Assembly: GCA_900537125.1 (NCBI GenBank)
Contig: UNRJ01000001.1
Location: forward strand, 663,569 to 727,568
DNA: 64,000 bases
Origin: Rhodobacteraceae bacterium Alg238-R152
GTDB lineage: Bacteria; Pseudomonadota; Alphaproteobacteria; Rhodobacterales; Rhodobacteraceae
Reading direction: 5' to 3'
The translations under genes were made by a program, and so were the position numbers. Below, in pieces: positions 27,902 through 36,718 of the stretch. Within the stretch, counting starts at the first letter, position 1. Every line of letters begins with the position of its first letter. The notes beneath the pieces were generated by a model, which saw nothing but the letters and a program-made list of their open reading frames with translations, was not told where the DNA came from and made no database searches.

Positions 27902-28123
27902 ATGGATTTAGAAATTGATGCAATCGGCTTGCTGTGCCCCCTGCCTGTCTTGCGCCTGCGTAAGCGTATGGAACCCTTAGAAACCGGTGCAAAAGTGCGC
28001 CTTCTGGCAGATGACCCTGCGGCGATCATCGATGTGCCACACTTCTGCAACGAAGCCGGTCACGTTTTTGTCAGCATGGCAGAATCCGAAGGGTATCTGG
28101 AATTCACAGTTCAAAAAGGCTGA
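27902..28123 (+). CDS. TusA/SirA-family sulfur carrier-like protein
   Basis: A 73-aa protein with the family signature LLCPLPVLRLRKRM, including the Cys that carries sulfane sulfur in TusA, and the conserved DDPAAIIDVPHFC segment. The ATG at 27902 gives the standard N-terminus (MDLEIDAIG); the open frame extends 12 codons further. The second Cys in HFCNEAGH is frequent in this family. Role in tRNA thiolation or general sulfur relay is family knowledge; the specific pathway is unknown. Confidence 0.93.
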   Translation: MDLEIDAIGLLCPLPVLRLRKRMEPLETGAKVRLLADDPAAIIDVPHFCNEAGHVFVSMAESEGYLEFTVQKG

Positions 28124-28201
28124 TTGATCTCAGGCTTTTACAACAAATTCCACAATGGTCTAACGCGCCATATTTGCAACCAAAATTTCTTAGAAGGTTT
28201 G

Positions 28202-28291
28202 TGGCGGAGAGACAGGGATTCGAACCCTGGAGACGGTCTCCCGCCTACACACTTTCCAGGCGTGCGCCTTCGACCACTCGGCCACCTCTCC
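28202..28291 (-). tRNA. tRNA-Ser (anticodon GGA)
   Basis: On the minus strand the acceptor GGAGAGG pairs with the 3' strand ending TCTCC plus G and an encoded CCA. The anticodon stem CACGC/GTGTG holds the loop CTGGAAA (anticodon GGA), a long class II variable arm follows, and the T loop is TTCGAAT. Confidence 0.96.
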
Positions 28292-28394
28292 GCAACAGAG
28301 CGATGGTCAGTCGACCGTCTCTCTGTGGAGCGGTGTTTAGCTTCAACCAACGGGGGGATGCAAGAGGCAATTTGCGGTTATTTTGCTTTTCCCA

Positions 28395-28422
28395 ACAAAA
28401 AAGAGCCGCGCAATCGCGCGGC
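28395..28422 (-). terminator. aroG terminator
   Basis: On the minus strand GCCGCGC pairs with GCGCGGC around a 4-nt loop, followed by TCTTTTTTGTT. It lies about 27 bp after the DAHP synthase stop. Confidence 0.85.
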
Positions 28423-28448
28423 CCTTAATCTCTCGCTTTTCAGGCGAC

Positions 28449-29816
28449 TTATACCGCTTTGGCAGCCTGTGCCTGATCGCGGTTGGACAGTTCTTCTGCG
28501 ACCAAGAACGCAAGTTCCAAAGATTGGCTGGCGTTCAAACGCGGGTCACAGGCTGTATGGTAGCGCGCCGAGAGATCCTCTTCGGTCACTGCCCGTACAC
28601 CCCCGGTGCATTCGGTCACATCCTGTCCGGTCATTTCGAAATGAACGCCGCCAGGAATGGTGCCTTCAGCTTTGTGAACTCCAAAGAATTCACGCACTTC
28701 GCGCAGGACACTGTCGAATGGACGGGTCTTATACCCAGTTGCCGACTTGATGGTGTTGCCGTGCATTGGATCACAGGTCCAAAGCACATTGGCACCCTCT
28801 TCCTGAACCGCTTTGACCAAACGAGGCAAGTGGTCCCCCACATTGCCTGCACCAAAGCGCGCGATCAGTGTAAGCCGACCAGCTTCGTTTTCAGGGTTCA
28901 GCTTTTCCATCAGCACCTTAAGGTCTTCTGCGCTGGTGGTCGGACCACACTTCAGACCAATCGGGTTCTGTACGCCACGGGCAAACTCGACATGCGCGCC
29001 GTCAGGTTGACGAGTGCGGTCGCCAATCCAGATCATGTGACCTGAGCCTGCCAACCATTTGCCAGATGTCGAATCCAAACGCGTGAGCGCCTCTTCATAT
29101 TCAAGCAACAGGGATTCGTGACTGGTGTAAAAATCGACTGTCTGCAGCGAATGTAGACGATCAGAGGTCACCCCAGCAGCCTTCATGAAGTCCAGCGTAT
29201 CACTAATTCGGTTGGCCATATCACGGTATTTGGTGGCTTTTTCACCTTCGGTGAAACCCAACGTCCAGGAATGCACTTGATGCACATCCGCATAACCACC
29301 TGTCGAAAATGCACGCAGAAGGTTCAACGTGGCCGCTGCCTGCGTATAGGCCTGCAACATCTTGTTTGGATTGGGTATTCGGGACCCGGAGGTAAATGCC
29401 AATTCGTTGATAATGTCACCACGGTAGCTCGGCAACTCAACGCCATCCACCGTTTCCGTCGGCGCCGAACGCGGCTTGGCAAATTGACCTGCCATGCGGC
29501 CAACTTTCACAACAGGCACTTTGGCGCCATAGGTCAGAACCATCGCCATTTGCAGCATCACTTTGAACGTGTCGCGAATGCCATCTGCACTGAACTGCTC
29601 AAAGCTCTCAGCGCAATCCCCACCCTGCAACAAAAAGGCCTCGCCGCGAGAAGCGGCACCAAGCTGAGCTTTGAGGCGGCGCGCTTCGCCGGCAAAGACC
29701 AATGGCGGATAACTTGCGAGCTTGGCTTCAACGGCCTTGAGCTCTGCATCATCCATATAATCAGGCATCTGAATCCGGGGCTTTGCGCGCCAGTCAGATT
29801 TTTGCCAGTCAGCCAT
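28449..29816 (-). CDS. aroG: 3-deoxy-7-phosphoheptulonate synthase, class II
   Basis: First step of the shikimate pathway, condensing phosphoenolpyruvate and erythrose 4-phosphate. It is of the plant-like class II type: [42 protein letters not shown] and CDPMHGN are all present, including metal-ligand Cys, His and Asp residues. Length is 455 aa from the ATG at 29816 (MADWQKSDW); the open frame extends 21 codons upstream without family sequence. Monocistronic and divergent from the GlxA-type regulator. Confidence 0.97.
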   Translation of the reverse strand: MADWQKSDWRAKPRIQMPDYMDDAELKAVEAKLASYPPLVFAGEARRLKAQLGAASRGEAFLLQGGDCAESFEQFSADGIRDTFKVMLQMAMVLTYGAKVPVVKVGRMAGQFAKPRSAPTETVDGVELPSYRGDIINELAFTSGSRIPNPNKMLQAYTQAAATLNLLRAFSTGGYADVHQVHSWTLGFTEGEKATKYRDMANRISDTLDFMKAAGVTSDRLHSLQTVDFYTSHESLLLEYEEALTRLDSTSGKWLAGSGHMIWIGDRTRQPDGAHVEFARGVQNPIGLKCGPTTSAEDLKVLMEKLNPENEAGRLTLIARFGAGNVGDHLPRLVKAVQEEGANVLWTCDPMHGNTIKSATGYKTRPFDSVLREVREFFGVHKAEGTIPGGVHFEMTGQDVTECTGGVRAVTEEDLSARYHTACDPRLNASQSLELAFLVAEELSNRDQAQAAKAV

Positions 29817-29896
29817 TGTCTTTACTCCAATTAGACAAGTTAATGAGGCCTTATACAAAAGCTCTTGTCCCGGCGCCATAGATGAAATATCGGCCC

Positions 29897-29926
29897 TTGA
29901 CGCGTTTGGTGAATGTTTCGTTTAAT
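29897..29926 (+). promoter_or_regulatory. Candidate promoter of the GlxA-type regulator
   Basis: TTGACG (29897-29902) and TTTAAT (29921-29926) are separated by 18 bp, about 50 bp upstream of the chosen start. Confidence 0.5.
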
Positions 29927-29978
29927 CGGTCAAATCTCTGCAACTGGCTCCACGCTCGCCCTCAAAGAAAAGGAAACG

Positions 29979-30980
29979 ATGTCAATGACTTCGACAATCG
30001 CTTCTGGTGAAATCGACGCAAAATCGCGCCGCTTTATTTTTGTGCTTTTGGACAATTTTACGTTACTGTCGTTTGCTTCAGCTATTGATTGCTTACGCTT
30101 GGCCAATCGGCGCATGGGCCGCGACCATTATACTTGGGCATTGTGTGGCGAAGGTGGTGACACGGTAAGCTGCTCTACCAACACAACATTTAAGTTGGAC
30201 AATGATCTCTCCGAACTACGGCGCGACGATACCATTGTGTTGTGTGGTGGGACGCAGATTCAGCAAGCCACCACCAAGAGGCTGCTCAATTGGCTGCGCC
30301 GTGAAGCCCGGAAAGGCCCGCCTGTCATCGGGCTTTGCACTGCTTCCTTTTGCATGGCCAAGGCGGGATTGCTTGATGGTAAACGCGCCACAATCCATTG
30401 GGAGAATCAGGACAGTTTTGCCGAAGAGTTCGACGAAGTAGAATTGTCGAAGTCGGTTTTCACGATTGATACCAACCGAATGACCACAGCGGGCGGTACT
30501 TCCTCGATTGATCTCTTCCTGAAACTGATTGCACAGGATCTGGGCGAAGACGTCGCCAATTGGGTTGCAGATCAGCAGATTTATAGTTCAATCCGGACCG
30601 ACCAAGACACGCAACGCCTGTCTGTTCCAACCCGAATTGGTGTGCGCCATCCAAAATTGTCTATGGTTATCCAGATGATGGAAGCCAATATTGAAGAGCC
30701 CATCAGCCCGTCTCTACTAGCCAAAGAAGTTGGCATGTCGACGCGCCAGCTCGAGCGACTGTTTCGGCGCTATCTGAACCGTTCGCCAAAACGCTATTAT
30801 ATGGAATTGCGCCTTCAGAAGGCCCGGAACCTCCTGATGCAAACCGACATGAGTGTGATCAACGTGGCCCTGGCATGTGGTTTTGCCTCCCCTAGCCATT
30901 TCTCAAAATGCTATCGCGCTCACTACGAAACCACGCCCTACCGCGAGCGTGGAAGCCAGAGTTCACGCCTTTCCATCTGA
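29979..30980 (+). CDS. GlxA-family transcriptional regulator (DJ-1/PfpI domain plus AraC HTH)
   Basis: A 333-aa protein. The N-terminal class I glutamine-amidotransferase-like domain contains FVLLDNFTLLSFASAID and VIGLCTASFCMAKAGLLDG with Cys at the nucleophile-like position. The C-terminal AraC module has two helix-turn-helix motifs (LLAKEVGMSTRQLERLFRR and VINVALACGFASPSHFSKCY). The start at 29979 (MSMTSTIA) follows an aaaggaaac ribosome site. Relatives such as GbdR and CdhR control betaine, carnitine or arginine catabolism; the effector is unknown and no catabolic operon is adjacent. Confidence 0.93.
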   Translation: MSMTSTIASGEIDAKSRRFIFVLLDNFTLLSFASAIDCLRLANRRMGRDHYTWALCGEGGDTVSCSTNTTFKLDNDLSELRRDDTIVLCGGTQIQQATTKRLLNWLRREARKGPPVIGLCTASFCMAKAGLLDGKRATIHWENQDSFAEEFDEVELSKSVFTIDTNRMTTAGGTSSIDLFLKLIAQDLGEDVANWVADQQIYSSIRTDQDTQRLSVPTRIGVRHPKLSMVIQMMEANIEEPISPSLLAKEVGMSTRQLERLFRRYLNRSPKRYYMELRLQKARNLLMQTDMSVINVALACGFASPSHFSKCYRAHYETTPYRERGSQSSRLSI

Positions 30981-30981
30981 A

Positions 30982-31404
30982 TCAAAAACGTGAAATGAAC
31001 TTCGAAAAGGTCGTGGTGTGCTCCACATGAATTACCTGTTGTTGGGTCCCCTGCGTATGCATCACGAGATAGAGATATAGGTAGTCGCCACTTTCGGTCC
31101 AATATGCCAACATTTCTTGACGAAATCCGCTCTTAAGCGTTTCTGATTGCACCGTAGAGGAACCAACAAACGGATCCGGAAACGCCTCAGATAACGCCGA
31201 GTTGTATTCCTGCTTTTCGGTGTCGCTCAGAATGATACCCGGTTGGATCATGTCCAACGCTTCGCCAATCTCTTTGTTCATAACCATTTCGTTAAATAGT
31301 GCCAACGCTTGATTAAACTGGGTACGCAGGTTGGTTTGAGCCTGCAGGGTTGCCGAAGTAGCCACCATAACGGCTGCTGAAAGAAGAATCTTTTTGATCA
31401 TCAT
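30982..31404 (-). CDS. Small exported protein of unknown function
   Basis: A 140-aa protein with signal peptide (MIKKILLSAAVMVATSATLQA). The mature part is a single alpha/beta domain with no cysteines; the FNEMVMNKEIGEALDM region resembles NTF2-like or DUF3887-type folds, but I cannot assign a family. It starts 40 bp after the sugar dehydrogenase stop on the same strand, so the two exported proteins are probably co-expressed. Its stop is next to the end of the convergent regulator gene. Confidence 0.7.
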   Translation of the reverse strand: MMIKKILLSAAVMVATSATLQAQTNLRTQFNQALALFNEMVMNKEIGEALDMIQPGIILSDTEKQEYNSALSEAFPDPFVGSSTVQSETLKSGFRQEMLAYWTESGDYLYLYLVMHTQGTQQQVIHVEHTTTFSKFISRF

Positions 31405-31444
31405 GTGTCCATAGGTGGTTGGAACGAAATACGTTTCTCGCAAC

Positions 31445-32554
31445 CTAGCCGCCTGGTGTCATTCGGTAAAGCGTACCTTTGTCCTCGGATAGAAACCAAA
31501 TACCGCCATTTGGCCCTTCCCGAACATCTCGAACCCGCTTGGTATCCCGTCCCTGTAGTTTCTCCACCTCCGTTGGCCGCGGTCCGGAAAGTCGGCTGAT
31601 GTAGTCGAATTTTAGGCTGCCCACAAAAAAATCGCCCTTCCATTGTGGCCACAATTTGCCAGAATAAATCATCAAACCAGAGGGCGCTATGGACGGATCC
31701 CAATAGTAAGTCGGCTGCTGCATACCAGATTGAGACGTGCCTTCACCAATTTTCGCACCGGAATAATGAGTGCCGTATGAAATCACTGGCCACCCATAAT
31801 TTGCGCCCTTTAAGATGAGATTGAGTTCATCTCCGCCTTTGGCTCCATGCTCCACTGCCCACAATTGGCCGGCAAGATCCAACGCCAATCCTTGGGGGTT
31901 GCGATGTCCAAAGCTCCAAATTTCCTTTTGAGCCCCTTTTGTGGACAAAAACGGATTGCCTGATAAAGCTCCCCCGTCAGAGGAGATATGAACAACCGAT
32001 CCCTCGTGTCGTGCCAAATTCTGCGCAGCCGGTCGATCCCCCCGTTCTCCAATGGTTACATAGAGAGATCCATCCCGCGCCTGCACAATCCTGCTCCCAA
32101 AATGACGCCCGCCAGAGCTTCCGGCAGCCATTTCAAAAATCTTTTTTGTATCGATCAGGCGCGTGCCATTACCTGACAACCGCGCGCGCATAACCGCTGT
32201 GCCAGCTCCGCCTTTTTGTTTTGTCACATACGTAAGAAACAGCCTGCGTGAGTGAGCAAAATCGCTTGCAACGATGACGTCCAACAAACCGCCCTGCCCC
32301 TGAACATGAATCGCTGGCAATCCTTTAACAGTTCGCCGTTCCCCGCTAGCGGTAACATGCAGTAGCTTGCCTCGCTTTTCTGAAATCAACAGTCCGCCAT
32401 CTGGTAGAAACGCAAAGCTCCATGGCCCCTTCAACCGCTCCACAACCGGAGTGACAACCACTTTCCCTTGCGAAGTAGCCAGCCCATCAGACACGCCAAT
32501 GGACGGGCATAACGTGAATAAAAACAGCGTAATAGAATAGATCACCCGGCACAT
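31445..32554 (-). CDS. PQQ-dependent aldose sugar dehydrogenase-like beta-propeller
   Basis: A 369-aa periplasmic protein with signal peptide (MCRVIYSITLFLFTLCPSIG). The soluble glucose/aldose dehydrogenase family is recognised by GPWSFAFLPDGGLLISEK, GQGGLLDVIV, GHRNPQGLALD, WAVEHGAKGGDELN and SGLMIYSG, the conserved blades around the PQQ and calcium sites. The family oxidises aldoses in the periplasm using PQQ; whether this member binds PQQ is inferred. No pqq biosynthesis genes are in the window. It is divergent from livK with about 160 bp between starts. Confidence 0.9.
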   Translation of the reverse strand: MCRVIYSITLFLFTLCPSIGVSDGLATSQGKVVVTPVVERLKGPWSFAFLPDGGLLISEKRGKLLHVTASGERRTVKGLPAIHVQGQGGLLDVIVASDFAHSRRLFLTYVTKQKGGAGTAVMRARLSGNGTRLIDTKKIFEMAAGSSGGRHFGSRIVQARDGSLYVTIGERGDRPAAQNLARHEGSVVHISSDGGALSGNPFLSTKGAQKEIWSFGHRNPQGLALDLAGQLWAVEHGAKGGDELNLILKGANYGWPVISYGTHYSGAKIGEGTSQSGMQQPTYYWDPSIAPSGLMIYSGKLWPQWKGDFFVGSLKFDYISRLSGPRPTEVEKLQGRDTKRVRDVREGPNGGIWFLSEDKGTLYRMTPGG

Positions 32555-32712
32555 TTCAGTACAACCTCTCACCTAGAATGAGTTGCCAACCACCCTCTCA
32601 CATCTTGCCCAGTATTGAGGATCAAAAATTGGTCATCGGCCTCTTTTCTTTTGAAATTTCCCCGCATAGGCTCACGCATGGAACAAGAAAAAAACCAATA
32701 GGGAGTTTCCAA

Positions 32713-33900
32713 ATGAAAAAGCTGCTCATGGCATCCGCCGCTGGCGCATTGCTGGCTGGCGCCGCATCCGCTGAAGAAATCAAGCTGGGTGTAATCCTCG
32801 GCTTCACTGGTCCAATTGAATCACTGACGCCTTCCATGGCTGACGGCGCTGAGTTGGCGATGAAAGAAGTCTCCGACAGCGGCAAGCTGCTGGGCGGCGC
32901 TACCGTTGCGTCAGTCCGTGCTGACTCCACTTGTGTTGACGCAGCCGCGGCCTCAGCTGCAGCAGAACGCCTGATCACATCCGAAGGCGTGAAAGGCATC
33001 ATGGGCGCAGACTGCTCTGGTGTGACCGGCGCAATCCTAAATAACGTCGCCGTTGCCAACGGTGTTGTAATGATTTCCCCATCCGCAACTTCGCCAGGTC
33101 TGACCCACGCAAACAATGAAGACAACGGCCTGTTTTTCCGCACCGCGCCATCTGACGCACGTCAGGGTGTTGTGATGACAGAAGTGCTGTTGGAAGAAGG
33201 CATCAAAGAAGTTGCCGTCACGTACACCAACAACGACTACGGCAAAGGTCTAGCAGACAGCTTCCAGGCTGCATTTGAAGCGGCGGGTGGTTCTGTAACC
33301 ATCAATGCGGCGCATGAAGATGGCAAAGCTGACTATTCCGCAGAAATTGGCGCACTCGCCTCAGCGGGTGGTGATCGTTTGGTTGTCGCAGGCTACGTCG
33401 ACCAAGGTGGTTCCGGTATTGTTCGCGCGGCAATCGACACCGGCGCGTTTGACACCTTCCACTTCCCCGACGGGATGATCTCCGCAAAGCTGCAGGAAAA
33501 CTTCGGCGATGAGATCGAAGGTTCCACTGGTCAACACCCAGGCACCGACAGCCCGGGCGCGGCGAAGTTCTCTGAACTGGTTGGCGATTCCTTTGATGCA
33601 ACCTCTCCCTTCACTCCGGAAAGCTATGACGCGGCTGCGCTTATCTTGCTGGCGATGCAAGCAGCTGGGTCCAGCGATCCTGCGGCCTATAAAGACAAAG
33701 TCATGGATGTTGCCAACGCGCCAGGCGAGCAAATCTTCCCAGGCGAGCTGGCCAAGGCGCTGGAAATCATCGCGGGTGGCGGCGACATCGATTATGTCGG
33801 CGCAACTGCAGTTGAGCTGATCGGATCCGGTGAGTCGGCGGGCAACTACCGTCAGATTGTCATCGACGGTGGTGAGATCACCACGGCTAAGTACCGCTAA
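32713..33900 (+). CDS. livK: Branched-chain amino-acid-type ABC transporter binding protein
   Basis: A 395-aa periplasmic receptor with a typical signal peptide (MKKLLMASAAGALLAGAASA) followed by EEIKLGVILGFTGPIES, the type I periplasmic binding fold (Peripla_BP_6). The ATG at 32713 has a gggag ribosome site; the longer open frame upstream lacks support. It starts the livK-livG-livF-livH-livM operon. A strong hairpin directly after its stop probably causes partial termination so that the receptor is made in excess. The ligand may be a branched-chain amino acid, an amide or urea; sequence alone does not decide. Confidence 0.93.
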   Translation: MKKLLMASAAGALLAGAASAEEIKLGVILGFTGPIESLTPSMADGAELAMKEVSDSGKLLGGATVASVRADSTCVDAAAASAAAERLITSEGVKGIMGADCSGVTGAILNNVAVANGVVMISPSATSPGLTHANNEDNGLFFRTAPSDARQGVVMTEVLLEEGIKEVAVTYTNNDYGKGLADSFQAAFEAAGGSVTINAAHEDGKADYSAEIGALASAGGDRLVVAGYVDQGGSGIVRAAIDTGAFDTFHFPDGMISAKLQENFGDEIEGSTGQHPGTDSPGAAKFSELVGDSFDATSPFTPESYDAAALILLAMQAAGSSDPAAYKDKVMDVANAPGEQIFPGELAKALEIIAGGGDIDYVGATAVELIGSGESAGNYRQIVIDGGEITTAKYR

Positions 33901-33921
33901 TCACTTGTTGATTTAAAACTC

Positions 33922-33955
33922 AAAACAGCCCGGCTTGTCCGGGCTGTTTTTCAAT
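33922..33955 (+). terminator. Intra-operon hairpin after livK
   Basis: AAAACAGCCCGG pairs perfectly with CCGGGCTGTTTT around a CTTGT loop and continues into T-rich DNA. It lies between livK and livG, which suggests partial termination and/or 3' protection of livK mRNA. Confidence 0.85.
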
Positions 33956-33994
33956 ATATAAGGCGCAGCACGAACTGCGCATGGGGGAAATGCT

Positions 33995-34777
33995 ATGATC
34001 GTCGTAGAAGACGTTCACAAACATTTTGGGGGGTTTCGCGCCGTTGACGGAGCGAACCTAAAGATCGAACCGGGGTCAATCACCGGACTTATCGGACCTA
34101 ACGGGGCCGGAAAAACCACTCTTTTCAATGTGATCGCCGGGGTTCTACAACCGACGTCTGGACGTGTGACCATGGACGGTGAAGACATCACCGGCCTGCC
34201 GCCACATGAGCTCTTTCACAAGGGCCTGCTGCGGACGTTTCAGATCGCACATGAGTTCAGCTCAATGAGCTGTCGTGAGAACCTGATGATGGTGCCTGGC
34301 GCACAGTCTGGTGAGACGCTTTGGAACACTTGGTTTGGTCGCAAACGGATTGCGGATGAGGAACGGGCGTTGCGGGCGAAAGCCGACGAAGTGCTTGAAT
34401 TCCTTACAGTTGAGCATCTTGCGGATCACAAAGCGGGTCAGATCTCCGGGGGGCAAAAGAAACTTCTGGAGCTTGGTCGCACGATGATGGTGGACGCAAA
34501 AATTGTGTTCCTTGATGAGGTTGGGGCGGGTGTGAACCGCACGCTGCTCAACACCATTGGCGATGCGATTATCCGTTTGAATCAAGAGCGAAATTACACG
34601 TTTGTGGTGATCGAACACGACATGGATTTCATTGGCCGTCTGTGTGACCCGGTGATCTGTATGGCCGAAGGAAAAGTGCTCGCAGAAGGCACTTTGGATG
34701 AGATCAAAGCCAACGAACAGGTGATCGAGGCCTACCTCGGCACCGGGCTCAAAAACAAGGAAAAGCTGAACGCTTAA
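33995..34777 (+). CDS. livG: Branched-chain amino-acid-type ABC transporter ATPase, LivG
   Basis: A 260-aa ABC ATPase. Walker A is GPNGAGKTT, the signature motif is SGGQKKLLELGR, Walker B is KIVFLDEVGAGVN and the switch His lies in VVIEHDMDFI. In LivG-type proteins the D-loop region normally reads DEPxAGxN; here Pro is replaced by Val (DEVGAGVN), a visible but probably tolerated change. The C-terminal IEAYLGTG tail is diagnostic for LivG. It pairs with LivF on the cytoplasmic face of the LivH/LivM channel. Confidence 0.95.
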   Translation: MIVVEDVHKHFGGFRAVDGANLKIEPGSITGLIGPNGAGKTTLFNVIAGVLQPTSGRVTMDGEDITGLPPHELFHKGLLRTFQIAHEFSSMSCRENLMMVPGAQSGETLWNTWFGRKRIADEERALRAKADEVLEFLTVEHLADHKAGQISGGQKKLLELGRTMMVDAKIVFLDEVGAGVNRTLLNTIGDAIIRLNQERNYTFVVIEHDMDFIGRLCDPVICMAEGKVLAEGTLDEIKANEQVIEAYLGTGLKNKEKLNA

Positions 34778-34836
34778 GGGGCAATTTGCACGTCGGTATT
34801 GCGTCTGTATCGCGGCTGTATTGCGGAGGTGCAAAA

Positions 34837-34878
34837 ATGACCCAGAATAGCAAGTTCAGCGGGGGAGTAATCGGATGA
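34837..34878 (+). CDS. Thirteen-codon ORF coupled to livF
   Basis: An ATG at 34837 with a strong ribosome site (gcggaggtgcaaaa) opens a 13-residue frame, MTQNSKFSGGVIG, whose TGA overlaps the livF ATG as ATGA (34875-34878). The 97-bp livG-livF gap is otherwise empty. The peptide may serve only to load ribosomes onto livF by translational coupling, since livF itself has just a gggggag stretch inside this ORF. No homologue can be claimed for a peptide this short. Confidence 0.5.
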   Translation: MTQNSKFSGGVIG

Positions 34879-35702
34879 CGGGGAACCCGTATCAGGACGA
34901 TCGCGGCAACAAAGATGCCACGATTGCCAACCCAAAAGGCGGTGGTAAAATGACGCCCGCCATGGGGACCGGAAAAGAGATGAACACCACCAACGCCTTT
35001 TTGGTGGGCGACAGCATGACCGGCGGCTACGGCAAAGATGGGCCGGATATTTTGCACGACTGCACAATTGCCGTGAACCCGGGCGAAATTGCCGTGATTG
35101 TTGGCCCCAACGGAGCAGGTAAGTCCACTGGCATGAAAGCTGTGTTTGGCATGTTGAACCTGCGCCAAGGGTCAGTGCGGCTAGATGGCGAGGACATTAC
35201 AAGCCTCTCGCCTCAAGCACGTGTGGCCAAAGGTATGGGGTTTGTACCGCAAACCAACAACATCTTTACGTCGATGACGGTAGAAGAGAACCTTGAGATG
35301 GGGGCCTTCATCCGCAAAGATGACTTTCTCGACACAATGGAACAGGTGTATGGCCTCTTCCCGATCCTGAAAGACAAGCGCAACCAGCCAGCTGGTGAGT
35401 TGTCTGGTGGTCAACGTCAACAAGTGGCCGTAGGTCGCGCGTTGATGACCCAGCCAAAAGTTCTGATGCTGGATGAGCCAACCGCTGGTGTGTCGCCCAT
35501 TGTGATGGACGAGCTGTTTGACCGAATTATTGAGGTCAGCCGCACCGGCATTCCAATTCTGATGGTCGAGCAAAACGCCCGTCAGGCTTTGGAGATTGCC
35601 GACAAAGGCTATGTGCTGGTTCAAGGCCGCAATGCCTTTACTGGCACTGGCAAAGACTTGCTCGCGGATGAAGAAGTCCGCAAATCGTTCTTGGGGGGCT
35701 GA
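34875..35702 (+). CDS. livF: Branched-chain amino-acid-type ABC transporter ATPase, LivF
   Basis: A 275-aa ABC ATPase with Walker A GPNGAGKST, signature LSGGQRQQVAVGRAL, Walker B KVLMLDEPTAGVSP and MVEQNARQALE containing the LivF-specific Gln. It has an N-terminal extension of about 40 residues rich in Gly, Lys and Asp (GNPYQDDRGNKDATIANPKG) that ordinary 235-aa LivF proteins lack; Met codons inside it (for example MTPAMG or MNTTNAF) are alternative starts. The ATG at 34875 overlaps the mini-ORF stop. Confidence 0.93.
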   Translation: MTGNPYQDDRGNKDATIANPKGGGKMTPAMGTGKEMNTTNAFLVGDSMTGGYGKDGPDILHDCTIAVNPGEIAVIVGPNGAGKSTGMKAVFGMLNLRQGSVRLDGEDITSLSPQARVAKGMGFVPQTNNIFTSMTVEENLEMGAFIRKDDFLDTMEQVYGLFPILKDKRNQPAGELSGGQRQQVAVGRALMTQPKVLMLDEPTAGVSPIVMDELFDRIIEVSRTGIPILMVEQNARQALEIADKGYVLVQGRNAFTGTGKDLLADEEVRKSFLGG

Positions 35703-35707
35703 GGCAC

Positions 35708-36718
35708 ATGGACTTCCTAAACGCCCTCGTGGCACTTTCTAACTTTGTCATCATCCCCGCAATTGCCTACGGCAGTCAGCTCGCCCTTGGCGCGCTGGGG
35801 GTCACACTGATCTACGGCATCTTGCGGTTCTCCAACTTTGCCCATGGCGACACCATGGCGTTTGGCGCAATGCTGGCGGTTCTGATCACCTGGCTGTTTC
35901 AGTCAATGGGCATCGGTTTTGGCCCCTTGCCAACCGCGCTGCTAGCCCTGCCCTTTGCAATATTAGGCACCATGGCCTTGCTGCTTTTCACTGACCGTTT
36001 GGTGTATCGCTTTTATCGAGAGCAAAAAGCCAAGCCGGTGATCCTAGTGATCGTGTCGATGGGCGTGATGTTCATCATGAACGGTCTGGTGCGGTTTATT
36101 ATCGGGCCAAACGATCAGCGGTTCTCCGATGGGGAACGCTTCATCATTTCGGTGCGGGAATTCAAAGCTATGACCGGCCTGAAAGAAGGTCTGGCGATCA
36201 AAACCACACAGGGCATAACCGTTGTGGTGGCGATCATCTGTGTGGCGCTCCTGTTCTGGTTCCTGAACCGTACTCGCACAGGTAAGTCGATGCGGGCCTA
36301 TTCAGATAACGAAGATTTGGCGCTGCTGTCCGGCATCAACCCGGAACGTGTGGTGATGTACACATGGCTGATTGTGGCCGCCTTGGCGACCACCGCCGGC
36401 GTACTTTATGGGCTGGATAAATCCTTCAAACCCTTTGTCTACTTCCAGCTTCTGCTACCAATCTTCGCCTCGGCGATTGTTGGTGGTCTTGGCAGCCCGT
36501 TGGGCGCCATTGCCGGGGGATTTGTGATTGCGTTTAGCGAAGTCACCATCACCTATGCTTGGAAGAAGGTGCTGAAATACATGCTGCCGGAGAACCTGGA
36601 ACCCTCCAGCCTCGTGCAGCTTTTGAGCACCGACTATAAATTCGCCGTCAGCTTTGTGATCCTGATTGTGGTCCTGCTGTTTAAGCCAACCGGCCTGTTC
36701 AAGGGGAAATCGGTATGA
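35708..36718 (+). CDS. livH: Branched-chain amino-acid-type ABC transporter permease, LivH
   Basis: A 336-aa polytopic permease with the family start region GSQLALGALGVTLIYGILRFSNFAHGD (split by residue) and later GIVNPERV-like GINPERVVMYTW. About eight membrane segments are visible, and GGLGSPLGAIAGGFVIAFSE is the coupling segment near the C-terminus. It starts 6 bp after livF and its stop overlaps the livM start by 4 nt. Confidence 0.94.
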   Translation: MDFLNALVALSNFVIIPAIAYGSQLALGALGVTLIYGILRFSNFAHGDTMAFGAMLAVLITWLFQSMGIGFGPLPTALLALPFAILGTMALLLFTDRLVYRFYREQKAKPVILVIVSMGVMFIMNGLVRFIIGPNDQRFSDGERFIISVREFKAMTGLKEGLAIKTTQGITVVVAIICVALLFWFLNRTRTGKSMRAYSDNEDLALLSGINPERVVMYTWLIVAALATTAGVLYGLDKSFKPFVYFQLLLPIFASAIVGGLGSPLGAIAGGFVIAFSEVTITYAWKKVLKYMLPENLEPSSLVQLLSTDYKFAVSFVILIVVLLFKPTGLFKGKSV

